46,189 nt of DNA. Origin: a virus. The position numbers and the translations under genes are program-made. This document shows, in pieces, positions 22,783-32,600 of the stretch. Where the stretch lies: the IMG/VR virus record IMGVR_UViG_3300008113_000469, positions 1 to 46,189 of that record. One strand, 5' to 3'. Within the stretch, counting starts at the first letter, position 1, and the number at the start of each line of letters is the position of its first letter. Under the pieces are notes generated by a model. That model made no database searches and was not told where the DNA came from. It saw nothing but the letters and a program-made list of their open reading frames with translations.

Positions 22783-23276
22783 TATCTATATCCCCAACTT
22801 AATACAAGGCTGTACTTTGGACATTCATTCTGCCCAATTTCAGTTACTTCATGTTCAATGTCTATTGGCATTTCTAAATACGCTCCTGGCTCTTCTTCGA
22901 CTAAATTTGCCTTCCCATCCTGATCATACCAAATAAAATGTGGTTTATCACTTTGCAAATATATCAATTTAGATTTCCAATATCCACCAATACTATCCTT
23001 ATGTCTTTGCAAATAATCACCTGGATCATATCTATTAATCACAAATGCATCTGCTGTTTTATCTTTTTCAGGTAACGTTTTAAAAATTGCTTCTTTTAAT
23101 TCCTCACTCATATCAAAATAAAATAACGACTTCATATGACTGTCGCCGTATTCTGTTGAGAAATTGTATTTTTCATTTTTAGCTCTAAAAGAAAATTTAT
23201 TCTTTTCTTTTTCAGCCAGTTTCACAATCTCCTCAGCATTTTTTAAATATCCTTTAATCAATTTAACCTGAGACAT
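22782..23276 (-). CDS. 2-oxoglutarate/Fe(II) dioxygenase (prolyl-4-hydroxylase-like)
   Basis: Double-stranded beta-helix dioxygenase, 164 residues from the Met at 23276 (MSQVKLIKGYLKN). The iron site is H92-K-D94 in NRYDPGDYLQRHKDS and H142 in DIEHEVTEIG. K154 in KYSLVLSW takes the place of the 2OG-binding Arg. PGAYLEMPI (130-138) is a typical strand. Enzymes of this family hydroxylate Pro, Lys or other residues. Lying between two fibre genes, with a 14-base overlap with the upstream fibre gene, it probably hydroxylates a virion protein, but this is inference. An in-frame upstream Met at 23357 lies inside that fibre gene and is rejected. Confidence 0.88.
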   Translation of the reverse strand: MSQVKLIKGYLKNAEEIVKLAEKEKNKFSFRAKNEKYNFSTEYGDSHMKSLFYFDMSEELKEAIFKTLPEKDKTADAFVINRYDPGDYLQRHKDSIGGYWKSKLIYLQSDKPHFIWYDQDGKANLVEEEPGAYLEMPIDIEHEVTEIGQNECPKYSLVLSWGYR

Positions 23277-25068
23277 ATTCCCAACTTGTCTTGTTAGCAT
23301 TAACTTTATACAATAAATTGCTATTCCTTGTTGGATCAGAAACTGTAGTTGTAACACTTACTGATCGAATAAACGATATACTAATCCAGCTTCCGCTTGT
23401 TGTAGAAGCTGAAGTTGAAATATTTTGAATTGTTGACGAAACTCTACATGTAGTATTTGGTGTAAAATTTGATGGGGGCGCAATGGAATTTAAAATTCCC
23501 ACTACTGAACCCGCTCCTGTTCCAGTAACACTCAATCCTCTTGTATCTAATGAGAAGAACAGAGGCCTTGCTTGAATATAATCAGCAACAACTTGTGAAA
23601 TTTTATCATCAACGTACAGTTTATTAGTTGCATGTAAATTAGTAAGTGGTTGTTGAGTTAATGTCAAATAGCCAGATATCGCACCACCTGTCAAAGGTAA
23701 TTTGGTACTATCATATATTGTAATATTGGAAGTACCATCAAATGGTACACCATTTATCTGTTTGGCTAGTTGTAGATTTGAAGCTGTACTTGCATTACCT
23801 ATCAAATTACCAGTAAAAGTTTTAGTACTTGCATTAAACGATACAGAGTTATCTGCCGCTAAAACATTACCTTTATGTACGCCTGTAGTGTTTCCTGTAA
23901 GATTACCTGTAATATTACCAGTTACATTTCCAATAACGTCACCAGTAAGATCACCAGTAACGTCTGCAATTACATTTCCTTGAAGATCTCCAATGAATTT
24001 ACCAGTAAATTCTGTAGTTGCCTTTGTTAAATCAATTGCAAGTTTTGTTCCGTTTTTATTATATAGAAAATCTGATTTAACATTAGTTCCTATCAAATCT
24101 CCATAGTGTATACCAGTTACATTACCTGTGACGTTACCAGTTACATTGCCTGTAACATTTCCAGTTACATTACCAGTGACATCGCCTATTAAATCGCCTG
24201 TAACATCACCTGTAACATCACCTGTAACATTTCCCGTTACATTACCTGTTAAGTTTCCGTTAAACCCTGCAGATGAAACGTTCCCAACAACTGCTAAAGA
24301 TCCAGTAATACTTTGAGATCCAGTTTTATTTGATCTTACAAAACTTGAAGTAGTCAATGGTCCATCTACTGGATCAATAAATTTATGAGACGAATCGGCT
24401 CTACCGTTTAATAAACCTGGACCAACTAAATTTACACCTGCTAAAACTTGACCTGAGGATGAATTATTTTGGTATAATCCAGATATTGGGGTTACTGGTA
24501 CAAATGGATCTTTTGAAACTATTGCTATTGGTGCATTATCTAAAAATAATGTTAATACTGGAAAATTAACAGGCGTGCTTTCAGGTGAGCCTGGTGGTCT
24601 ACCAGATATTACTCCACCCTCTAATCTGCTTTTGCCAAATCCTGGTACACTTGTTCCTATTAGTTCATAAATTGTTCCATCAAAAACATGAAGTTGTTTT
24701 GATGTTGTATTATACCAAAGGTCACCAACAACTGAAGATGCAACTGATGGTGCAGTTGCAGTTGATGTCATGTTAGCAATTGATTTCCAAATATTACTGT
24801 AGGTACTTGGTGCTGTCGATAAAAATTTAAAATAGATTTTTAATTTTTTATTCTGTGTATCATACCATAATTGCCCTAATAGTGGACTATCAGGAGGATT
24901 TTCATAAGCAAAATTTTCTAATAGATGAACAAAATTATCATTTTGATACGGTCCGTATCCTGAAAGATTTTTACCAATCAAGTTCAATGAAGTTGTTGCT
25001 TGATCTACTGCTCCATCTGGAACATCTACTAAAGGTAATCTATTAGAAAGTTTAATTGTGTATGGCAT
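23263..25068 (-). CDS. Fibre-like protein B with long GNVT repeats
   Basis: Fibre protein, 601 residues. It has the shared N-terminal domain (MPYTIKLSNRLPLVDVPDGA, NFVHLLENFAY, GQLWYDTQNKKLKIY), then a second LWYNTTSKQLHVFDG hairpin. The shaft has two arrays of Gly-x-x-x units: about 14 around residues 270-326 (GNVTGNVTGDVTGDVTG) and about 12 around 355-403, with a non-repeat GIHYGDLIG joint between them. A TNKLYVDDKIS coiled-coil start is followed by a C-terminal domain (PLFFSLDTRGLSVTGTG, ending TSWEYVSG) whose design resembles that of fibre protein C. An ATG preceded by CGGAG supports the start. Confidence 0.9.
   Translation of the reverse strand: MPYTIKLSNRLPLVDVPDGAVDQATTSLNLIGKNLSGYGPYQNDNFVHLLENFAYENPPDSPLLGQLWYDTQNKKLKIYFKFLSTAPSTYSNIWKSIANMTSTATAPSVASSVVGDLWYNTTSKQLHVFDGTIYELIGTSVPGFGKSRLEGGVISGRPPGSPESTPVNFPVLTLFLDNAPIAIVSKDPFVPVTPISGLYQNNSSSGQVLAGVNLVGPGLLNGRADSSHKFIDPVDGPLTTSSFVRSNKTGSQSITGSLAVVGNVSSAGFNGNLTGNVTGNVTGDVTGDVTGDLIGDVTGNVTGNVTGNVTGNVTGNVTGIHYGDLIGTNVKSDFLYNKNGTKLAIDLTKATTEFTGKFIGDLQGNVIADVTGDLTGDVIGNVTGNITGNLTGNTTGVHKGNVLAADNSVSFNASTKTFTGNLIGNASTASNLQLAKQINGVPFDGTSNITIYDSTKLPLTGGAISGYLTLTQQPLTNLHATNKLYVDDKISQVVADYIQARPLFFSLDTRGLSVTGTGAGSVVGILNSIAPPSNFTPNTTCRVSSTIQNISTSASTTSGSWISISFIRSVSVTTTVSDPTRNSNLLYKVNANKTSWEYVSG
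23887..23975 (-). repeat. Tandem 12-base repeats, second array of fibre protein B
   Basis: About eight imperfect 12-base units encoding Gly-(Asn/Asp)-x-(Thr/Ile), here with more divergence than in the other array. Part of the coding sequence. Confidence 0.8.
24116..24257 (-). repeat. Tandem 12-base repeats, first array of fibre protein B
   Basis: About 12 consecutive 12-base units, each coding Gly-(Asn/Asp)-Val-Thr with one Leu-Ile variant; five consecutive units encode the identical GNVT. The near-identity of units makes slippage and unequal recombination likely. Confidence 0.88.
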
Positions 25069-25081
25069 TTAATTCGCTCCG

Positions 25082-26650
25082 TTATACTGAAATATCCTCG
25101 TCCCACACCCAAGTTCTAATACCTGAAATTAATTGGCAAACGAATTTTTTAACTACTCTAACTACAATTGGCGACGGTGTGTTATCAGTGTAACTCAAAC
25201 ACAATGCTCTAACGACGTCACCTGCATTTACTGTATTTGCAGGTATCATAGCCTCAATCTGTGAAATTGCTTCGGTATTTGGTGTCTCAAATCCTGTAAT
25301 ATCAATAGTCAAGTAATTAATTGATGTCTTTGATCTGTCTACATAATCTTTATTCGCTACGTCAAATTGAAATAAAGGACTAGCTACGTTGTTAATTCTA
25401 ACTAAATTAGTTAGTGAAATAATGTTTCCTAAAGGAACATTAATAATTAAATTTTCACCGTCAACAGTTAACGTATTATTAGTTATATTAATGTCACCAA
25501 CGTTAAGAGTAGTTAATTGTCCTAAAGAAGTTAATGAGCTAGAAACAACAGAACTTCCTAATGTAGTAGAACTTAATACTGAGTTGTTGCCAATATAAAA
25601 AGAATTTGAAGGAGGAATTTTGACATTGTCGTTCAATTCCCAAGTTGGAATTAGTGTTGACGGAGGTAATATTACTCCTGAACTTAACCAAGTAATTGTT
25701 TTATCGCCACTTACTCCCACTCTCCAATTGTCATCAGGGTATACTGAGAAAGATTTAGTAGTTGGGTCTACTAAGACAGCATCTTGAAAACTATCTGAAG
25801 ACCTAACACGAAGTATTAATTTACTTTCGTTTACTTGATTACTAACAACATTCTTATTTGGTGTTACTGTTGTATCAACATAAATTGATATAGCCGCTGA
25901 AGGACCTATGGTGACTCCGCTGGCGCTTGTTACACTTAATGATCCTGAAATAGAACCAGATTTATCAGATCTTACAAACTTAGTAGTGTCTAATGATCCA
26001 TCAACTGCATCATACAGTGTTTGAGCAGTTTCAACAATAGCATGAACTGTATTACCTGTTACTAAAGAACTAAATGTTAATCCAGCTCGCAAGGGTTGTA
26101 AAGCTTCTGTAAATCCATTAATTGGAACTAATGGTCTAAATTCACTAGTACTAAGAATGGCCATTCTAATATCAGCAGAATATATACTAGTCACTAATTT
26201 TGTGTCGCCATTATCTGAAACAATTTCTTCAACTACCCAACCATTCTTTCCCTGATTTTTAGTATAGATAGGACCAGCAGTGATTAGATTAATACCGTCA
26301 TAGAATTTTAATTGTTGACTGGCAGTGTCAATCCAAAAATCACCACTGATTAAATTGTCTGGTCTTGCATTTGATACAAAAGGACTTCCTACTGGTCTCC
26401 AATTTGTACCATCATATACATTTAATTTACTGGTATTGTTATTGTACCAAAGTTGACCTTTGATTTGATTTCCTGGTGGACTTGAATTTGCAAAATTTTC
26501 TAGTAAGTAAACTAGATTTTCATTATAAATCTCGCCAATCCCTTTATAATTTTTTCCTATCAATGTTAAAGATGTACTGGATGTATCAACAGTTCCGTCA
26601 GTAACAGTTGCAATAATATTTCCATCAGTTTTTTTAATTACGTACGGCAT
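25082..26650 (-). CDS. Fibre-like protein C
   Basis: Fibre protein, 522 residues, with the shared N-terminal domain (MPYVIKKTDGNIIATVTDGT, NLVYLLENFANS, GQLWYNNNTSKLNVYDGTNW) and a second FWIDTASQQLKFYDG hairpin at about 106-120. The middle is beta-rich without the long Gly repeats. Near residue 430, DVANKDYVDRSK begins the C-terminal domain (INYLTIDITGFETPN, ending RTWVWDEDISV), whose design parallels protein B. It is 9 bases after protein D and 13 before protein B, so the genes are co-transcribed. Confidence 0.88.
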   Translation of the reverse strand: MPYVIKKTDGNIIATVTDGTVDTSSTSLTLIGKNYKGIGEIYNENLVYLLENFANSSPPGNQIKGQLWYNNNTSKLNVYDGTNWRPVGSPFVSNARPDNLISGDFWIDTASQQLKFYDGINLITAGPIYTKNQGKNGWVVEEIVSDNGDTKLVTSIYSADIRMAILSTSEFRPLVPINGFTEALQPLRAGLTFSSLVTGNTVHAIVETAQTLYDAVDGSLDTTKFVRSDKSGSISGSLSVTSASGVTIGPSAAISIYVDTTVTPNKNVVSNQVNESKLILRVRSSDSFQDAVLVDPTTKSFSVYPDDNWRVGVSGDKTITWLSSGVILPPSTLIPTWELNDNVKIPPSNSFYIGNNSVLSSTTLGSSVVSSSLTSLGQLTTLNVGDINITNNTLTVDGENLIINVPLGNIISLTNLVRINNVASPLFQFDVANKDYVDRSKTSINYLTIDITGFETPNTEAISQIEAMIPANTVNAGDVVRALCLSYTDNTPSPIVVRVVKKFVCQLISGIRTWVWDEDISV

Positions 26651-26659
26651 TCTTTATCC

Positions 26660-28906
26660 TTAACCTAGTTGTGTAGCACCTACTCCCACTCTAATTATAT
26701 AATTAATAGTTAGATAAGGATTAGTCAATCCAATGTCAAAAGTGGTATTGAAATTTTGAGCAGAACCTGCACTTGTATAAATTGGAGCAGTACCGCTAGT
26801 TTGTGTATTAAGAGCTCTCTTGCTCAAACCACCAGAGCCGCCTATTTCGCTAGCTGAATTGTCGCCTGTAACACTACTAACTCTATCAGAAGAGTTAACA
26901 GGGATCGTATCTCTTAAAACTCGAATAGTAAACGTTAGAACTGATCCAGAAGCAATAGTAACTGCATTATTCAATGTCACTGTTTCTGCTGTAGTATCAA
27001 TAACAACTGTGTTTGACGGCACGTTTCCTGAACCAGTAACAACCATACCAATGTAAATGTTTTCAGTATTTGAAAGATTTACTGTAGTAGATGGTGTTGC
27101 ATTTGGTAATGTAACAGCTTTATTAACAATTACGTTTGATAAAGAATTTGCCATGGCAGCGTTGCCTAATGGGAATCGACCTCTTAAGTCTGGCAATCTA
27201 AAATATTCACCACCTGCACTAGCACCATAAGTAGATCCAATAGCCTGATATAGTGTCGGATATTCAACACGAGATACCAAAGCGCCATCACATAGAAGAT
27301 ATCCTAATGGAATTTGTGTACCAGCAAATGGAAAAATTGATCCAATTGGAACAAACGCTTCCCCTAATAAGAAATTTGTTCTAGTAACTTTTCTTAAACC
27401 TAAATTAGATCTATAAATTAATAAAGTATCATCAATTCTACTATCAACAACTTCAGTTTTACCAGTGATTGAACTATCTGAAAGAACGTTTGTCAACTCT
27501 AAAGAAACTTGTGTTCCATTAAAAGATTTAGCAGAAATTGTATTAACATCACCAGTTAGTGTAAAGTTAGTAGAATTAGTAAGTCTAGCCGCTGAACCTT
27601 GAACTTGTCCATCAAATTGACCTTGGAAGTTACCTGTAAAGTTTCCACTAAAATTATCAGCATACACTGTTCTAAATTTACTTGACGAAGTGCCAATATC
27701 ATAAGTAGAAGAAGCATTTGGTATAATTGCTGATCCTGCAACTGGAACATTGGAGTCGTTTACTTCTCCAATTTGAAGACTTCCTTTTGATACAATATTT
27801 TTACCAACATATAAATTTTTTGCTATTCCTGCACCGCCCCTACTTTGGAAAGATCCTGATGTAGGACTTGAGGAGTCAATTGTTCCGGTCATTGTTAAAT
27901 GACCACTAATGAACGCATCACCATTAACGTCTAATTCAACTTGAGGTGTTGGATGATTAATACCAACTCTTTGATTTCTACCGTCAAGTTTCATCACAAT
28001 ATTCTGTGACCCTTGATTAGAAATGATAAAGTCAATTGATCCACCATCTGAAGTATTTTTAATTACAGATGTCCCTTGTAGGACAGACAAGCTAAAACCA
28101 CTGGTTGATCCTATATTCAATCCTGCATCATTAAGAATACTCTGTTGACCATAAAATTGATTTGCACTATCTCTTCTAGCAAAATTATTTGCGCTAACTG
28201 TGGCCACTGACGGACTAGTTACATTTAATGATTCAGCAATAGTGACAATTCCGTAAATTTTAGAAACTGTATTTGCAATATTTGTATCTGCTGGACCAAT
28301 AAACTTTTTAGATGATACGTTGATACCTGGATTTAATATAGTAAACCCGTCAATAACTCGTTGTGGTTGGAAAGATTCTGTTGATACAATTTTTATAGCT
28401 TCGTCATTAGCGTATTCAATTGAAACTAAATGCTTAACTCCAGATGAATCTTCAAGTTGTTCAACATAAGATCCAGTCTTTTTTCCTGAAAGTGCAGTTG
28501 GTCCTACTAATACCCAGTTGCTTCCGTTATATAAACTTAACTGCTGTGTTAATGTATCAACCCATAAATCGCCCAATAAAGGATTTTGAGGAATGTTGGT
28601 ACTTGGTGCAACGTGTGTTCCTCCTGCAGGCCTCCAGTTACTTGTACCGCCAGTGGAGTCATTTATGTACAACCTTTTTGTAATATTGTTGTACCAAAGC
28701 TGTCCTTCAATACTATTTCCTGGGGATGAAGGACTCGCAAAATTTTCTAATAGATGTACAAAATTCTTAGCAAATGCTACACCATAGTTGGAATAGTTTC
28801 TTCCAACCAACGACAAACTTGTACTGGTTATATTTTCAGTATTATCGTTAACTGTGATCGGACTAGACGATTTACTAGGGTCGCTAAAAGGTATGGTATA
28901 AGGCAT
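26660..28906 (-). CDS. Fibre-like protein D with phage tail-collar domain
   Basis: Fibre protein, 748 residues. The shared N-terminal domain (MPYTIPFSDPSKSSSPITVN, NFVHLLENFASP, GQLWYNNITKRLYIND) is followed by a second hairpin (LWVDTLTQQLSLYNGSNW) and a beta-rich shaft with short Gly-x-x-x repeats (FSGNFTGNFQGQFDGQVQG). Near 520-575 is a tail-collar domain (VPIGSIFPFAGTQIPLGYLL, CDGALVSRVEYPTLYQAIG, FRLPDLRGRFPLG), as in T4 gp12. It ends YLTINYIIRVG, usual for that family. This is the best candidate for a receptor-contacting short fibre. Confidence 0.93.
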   Translation of the reverse strand: MPYTIPFSDPSKSSSPITVNDNTENITSTSLSLVGRNYSNYGVAFAKNFVHLLENFASPSSPGNSIEGQLWYNNITKRLYINDSTGGTSNWRPAGGTHVAPSTNIPQNPLLGDLWVDTLTQQLSLYNGSNWVLVGPTALSGKKTGSYVEQLEDSSGVKHLVSIEYANDEAIKIVSTESFQPQRVIDGFTILNPGINVSSKKFIGPADTNIANTVSKIYGIVTIAESLNVTSPSVATVSANNFARRDSANQFYGQQSILNDAGLNIGSTSGFSLSVLQGTSVIKNTSDGGSIDFIISNQGSQNIVMKLDGRNQRVGINHPTPQVELDVNGDAFISGHLTMTGTIDSSSPTSGSFQSRGGAGIAKNLYVGKNIVSKGSLQIGEVNDSNVPVAGSAIIPNASSTYDIGTSSSKFRTVYADNFSGNFTGNFQGQFDGQVQGSAARLTNSTNFTLTGDVNTISAKSFNGTQVSLELTNVLSDSSITGKTEVVDSRIDDTLLIYRSNLGLRKVTRTNFLLGEAFVPIGSIFPFAGTQIPLGYLLCDGALVSRVEYPTLYQAIGSTYGASAGGEYFRLPDLRGRFPLGNAAMANSLSNVIVNKAVTLPNATPSTTVNLSNTENIYIGMVVTGSGNVPSNTVVIDTTAETVTLNNAVTIASGSVLTFTIRVLRDTIPVNSSDRVSSVTGDNSASEIGGSGGLSKRALNTQTSGTAPIYTSAGSAQNFNTTFDIGLTNPYLTINYIIRVGVGATQLG

Positions 28907-28908
28907 CT

Positions 28909-29580
28909 TTAGGTCTCACTAAATGTAGTCAAAGTTTGAATACGAACAGTATAATCTATTTGAATCAATCTATTCAGGGCCTTTTGGACTGGGTGGAAAA
29001 TAACGTGAGTTAACAATCTTCCATTTCCTTCTACCAAATCTTGACTACTTGCTCTTAGACCAATTTCGTCAAAAACAAACTCGCTGTTCATATTTTGTGC
29101 ATTATCATAGGCAGCTTGACCGCTTGGCTCACCATAATCTAATAAAACACTACAAAAAATGTCAGTATAAACCGTGCCTCTTACGTGACGTATTTCAGTA
29201 AAATTTCTTGTTGGATCTATATTTGATGTATTTTTTGGGTCAATAATTTTATAATAAGTTTGATTATAAAGCCCTGAGTTAACTCCAACATTGTTAGGAG
29301 TCAAATAAGTTATAATTCCATTAGGATCAACGGTACTACCGCCATTTCCAAAACTCATACCCTCAATGATACCATATCCTTGATTGGCTAGTGCGGCAGC
29401 AAGGGCCACGCTCATATTTTCATAATGAATAGCGTTCCTTTTATCTATATAAACTTCCTTAGTTTCAGGGTCAAATATTTTAATATGACCCTCAATATGA
29501 AAGCCCGCTTGTTCATTTACGCCCGATTTTTGCGTATTTTCTGACGTTTTTTCGTTCATTTCATCAACCTTATTATCCAT
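28909..29580 (-). CDS. 223-residue virion protein at the gp8 position
   Basis: Probable structural protein, function not established. After a polar N-terminus (residues 1-25) it has GFHIEGHIKIFDPETKEV, NMSVALAAALANQGYG, GMSFGNGGSTVDPNGIITYL, SLYNQTYYKIID, DPTRNFTEIRHVRG and SVLLDYGEPSGQAAYDNAQN, a pattern I recall from cyanophage structural genes in the same position. It lies between the giant protein and the fibre array, where T4 has gp8. A late-promoter box directly precedes it. It ends two bases before fibre gene D. Confidence 0.88.
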   Translation of the reverse strand: MDNKVDEMNEKTSENTQKSGVNEQAGFHIEGHIKIFDPETKEVYIDKRNAIHYENMSVALAAALANQGYGIIEGMSFGNGGSTVDPNGIITYLTPNNVGVNSGLYNQTYYKIIDPKNTSNIDPTRNFTEIRHVRGTVYTDIFCSVLLDYGEPSGQAAYDNAQNMNSEFVFDEIGLRASSQDLVEGNGRLLTHVIFHPVQKALNRLIQIDYTVRIQTLTTFSET

Positions 29581-29585
29581 AGTAA

Positions 29586-29592
29586 TATTTAT
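29586..29592 (-). promoter_or_regulatory. T4-type late promoter box ATAAATA
   Basis: The minus strand reads GGATAAATATTACT then ATG. The box matches seven of the eight bases of TATAAATA and lies five bases before the start codon, in the only notable gap (33 bases) of the baseplate operon. Transcription from it would start at or just inside the coding region. Confidence 0.55.
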
Positions 29593-29613
29593 CCAGCATC
29601 TTTATCAAAGCAG

Positions 29614-32600
29614 TTAATCAACATTTGACGCATAATAGTTTCTGTCTGGAAGTTCTGCAGAGAATTCTTGTAAGAACTTGGCTTGAACAGTATTATCTTG
29701 CTGTAATGTTTGATCTCCATTAAGTGTGTACCAAATTTTTCCAGTTTTTTGCACCACACGAATTTGCAAATCTGGAATTATATTGTTTGCTTCATCCCTC
29801 ATTAGGGAATTAATGTTAATTTGTAAAATGTAATTTCCATTTACTTTAGACACAGTGAAGTCTGGATCTATCTCAATATCCCCTGTTTGTCCTTGACTGT
29901 TGGTCTCATTAGAATCAAGTGTTATGGAGAAGTCATGTTTAATTAACGGATTATTAGACTTAGCTGGCTTTAATAATACTCTACCTGCCATGTAAACTGT
30001 AATTTGATCCTCGTAAGGAATCTGATCAGTAAAATTAAAATCGTCAATTAGAGTATACGCACCTAATTCACCATCTGCAAGTGAGACCCAAAATCCGTTA
30101 CTATATCTTTCATATTGATCTAATTGCTCATTATATCGATAGTTAGAAGGAGTAGCGACTGTTTGAATAACAGACCCTTCTTTATAAGGAACAGTTTCGC
30201 TTTGAGAAACATTAAAAACTTTACTACCTGCTGGGTAAACGTCCGCTGATCCAGTTCCACTAGTGCCCCTAGTTAAACTAGATAAGACATTCCCATTTAC
30301 AGACTTAAATTCAATTCGTTCCCCACCAATAAAAATAACGCCTGATCTAGTGCTGTTAGTTTCTAAAACTCCAAAAATAGAAGCATCTTGAACGTGAATT
30401 TCCCTATCAGTAATCAACAATGGGCTAGTCAACGAAGTAGTACTTTTCTTTGAAATTCTCTTAAATTGAACAGTATTAGTCATATCTTTAAACAAGCGAT
30501 AAGCTATAGGATCAACAGAAGTAACATCACTGATACTAGTAACAACTATTCTATCAGAATCAAGAATATCAAACTTGTCAGAAAGTTTAACATAATAATT
30601 GTCTTTAATGTCATAATCCACGTTTGGTATTAGTGGACGACCATTCAAATCAACCCAAACATTGTTTATACTTAAAATTCTTCTGCTAACTTTGTATTCA
30701 TTTAACAGTCTTTGACCTTTAAATACTTCTCTTCTCATTAGGTTACCATCATGGTTAGTGTACGTAGTAACCACTATTTTTTGACCAATTTCTAAATTTG
30801 CAAAGTTTGTAAAGATGATTTGACCGTTTCGTATCAAGTATTCTGCACCTCTCAATACGCTAATTGCAATGACATCGCCAGCAAACGCAACACCAGAACT
30901 TAGTTGTACTGAGTTAGTAACATTATCAAATTCGTAGTCCCTGTTTGTTGCCATAATTTTGCCATTTCTATATACTTCAATATCTGAAACTGACAAGGAG
31001 CGTGATATATAAGGGAAGTTTTTACCAAGTTCAAATGTTTGAGAATCTTGCGTCACTTCATAATATTCAGTTTCTGGCGGCAACAATCGTTGTCTAGGAA
31101 GGGCTTCCCAATAGAGTCCAGAATAGTCTTCATCTGGTCTGTTACCAGTATGTAATGACCAAAGAAGATTATTAGTAGGAGTATTAGACGTGTTATTAGA
31201 AAGATGAGCACTGATACAGATGTATCTGTTATTTCCAAAATTAACAACATCACCTAATACATAGTTGGTTGCTAACGCCCAAGAGGAGAATGTAACTCCA
31301 TTTAAACTATAGTAACTCTTATGACCCAAAATACAAACGTAAGATCTATTAGAGAATAATACAGTGTCATTCACATTGTACTCAATTCCATCTTCCCAGC
31401 TGCCTTTCCAATCTATACTAGAAGGTGTTAATCTTGTCACTGCCGCCATAACATGCAATGGTTCAATATCGCCTGGTGGTCTAGTTAAAAGATACGTGCT
31501 ATTAGCTGTAATTGAAATTTCTTGATTAAACACTTCACTATATGTTTTAACAGATGATGAAAACAATATTACCGTAATTAAATCACCTGCACTTACAGAT
31601 GGATTGTTATTGATAACAACCTTTGCTCTCTTTGATCTATTTGATTTCTTTTCCAATGTTGATGAATTAGGAATTGACAAATAGTAGCTTCCAATATCGT
31701 CAATACTTACGTTTAAATCAATTTCAATCAAATTAGCAGTGCTATCAGAAGAAGTAACAATGTAATTTACTCTATTCAATATGTTACTTCCACCAATCGA
31801 CATATTCTGTATAGTAACTGAAATTTTGTCAACTAAATTGGCAGTACTTATTCCATAATCAGTAGTAGTTAATGTTACTAAAGAATTACCATTTCCTAAA
31901 GACGAAACTGTAAAATCAGTACTTCTGTCTAATAAGAAATTATTTACATATACATCAATAGATTGATTACTATCAACACTTCCTGTAATTTCATATGTTG
32001 GATTTGTTCCATCATACAGATATTGATATGTTCTAACTAGATTACTTCCTGAACTAGGACTATTAAAAACAGTCATTGACAGGGTATCAAAAATTTCTCC
32101 CTTCACTAGTTCCTCTGTTGATGGGCTGTGTTCTATTGATAAGAATTGTCCTCCATCAACTGATATATCATCTGGACGTAACCCAGTTGCTGTTCTAAAT
32201 CTAGTTTCTAAAGCATCTCTAATTGTTGTGAAATCGCCGCCACTTAAACTTGTGTCAAGAACAAAATCATCAGTTGGCAATGTAACTCCGTCACTTAAAG
32301 ATTGTCTAATTTCAATCTTAACGCCATTTGCAGGAATTACAGGTAGTGTTATCCTACTAGTTGTTCCATTAGAAATAATAGTTTTAAACAAGGCATCATT
32401 ATTTTTTTGCTCAGAAGTTCCAAAATATTCGTCATCAACACGAACACCATTAAAATAAAAGTTTATTTGTACGCCTTGTAAGGGGACATATCCTAAATCG
32501 TATGTGGTTGTTACTCCGTCACTAATAACTAATAAATCTTTATAGTCATTGACAAAAGTATCCCAACCTTGTGTAAACCAAGGCAGTCCATCCCAACCAC

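Noticed and set aside
23277-23357. N-terminal extension of the 2OG dioxygenase from 23357
   Set aside because: It lies inside the end of fibre gene B and adds non-homologous residues; the Met at 23276 begins the domain.
24116-24257. CRISPR-like direct repeats
   Set aside because: The units are 12 bases long, contiguous without spacers and inside a coding frame.
23702-24316. Plus-strand frames reading LPVTLPVTFPVTLPVT
   Set aside because: They are the antisense translation of the 12-base Gly-Asn-Val-Thr repeats of fibre protein B, not proteins.
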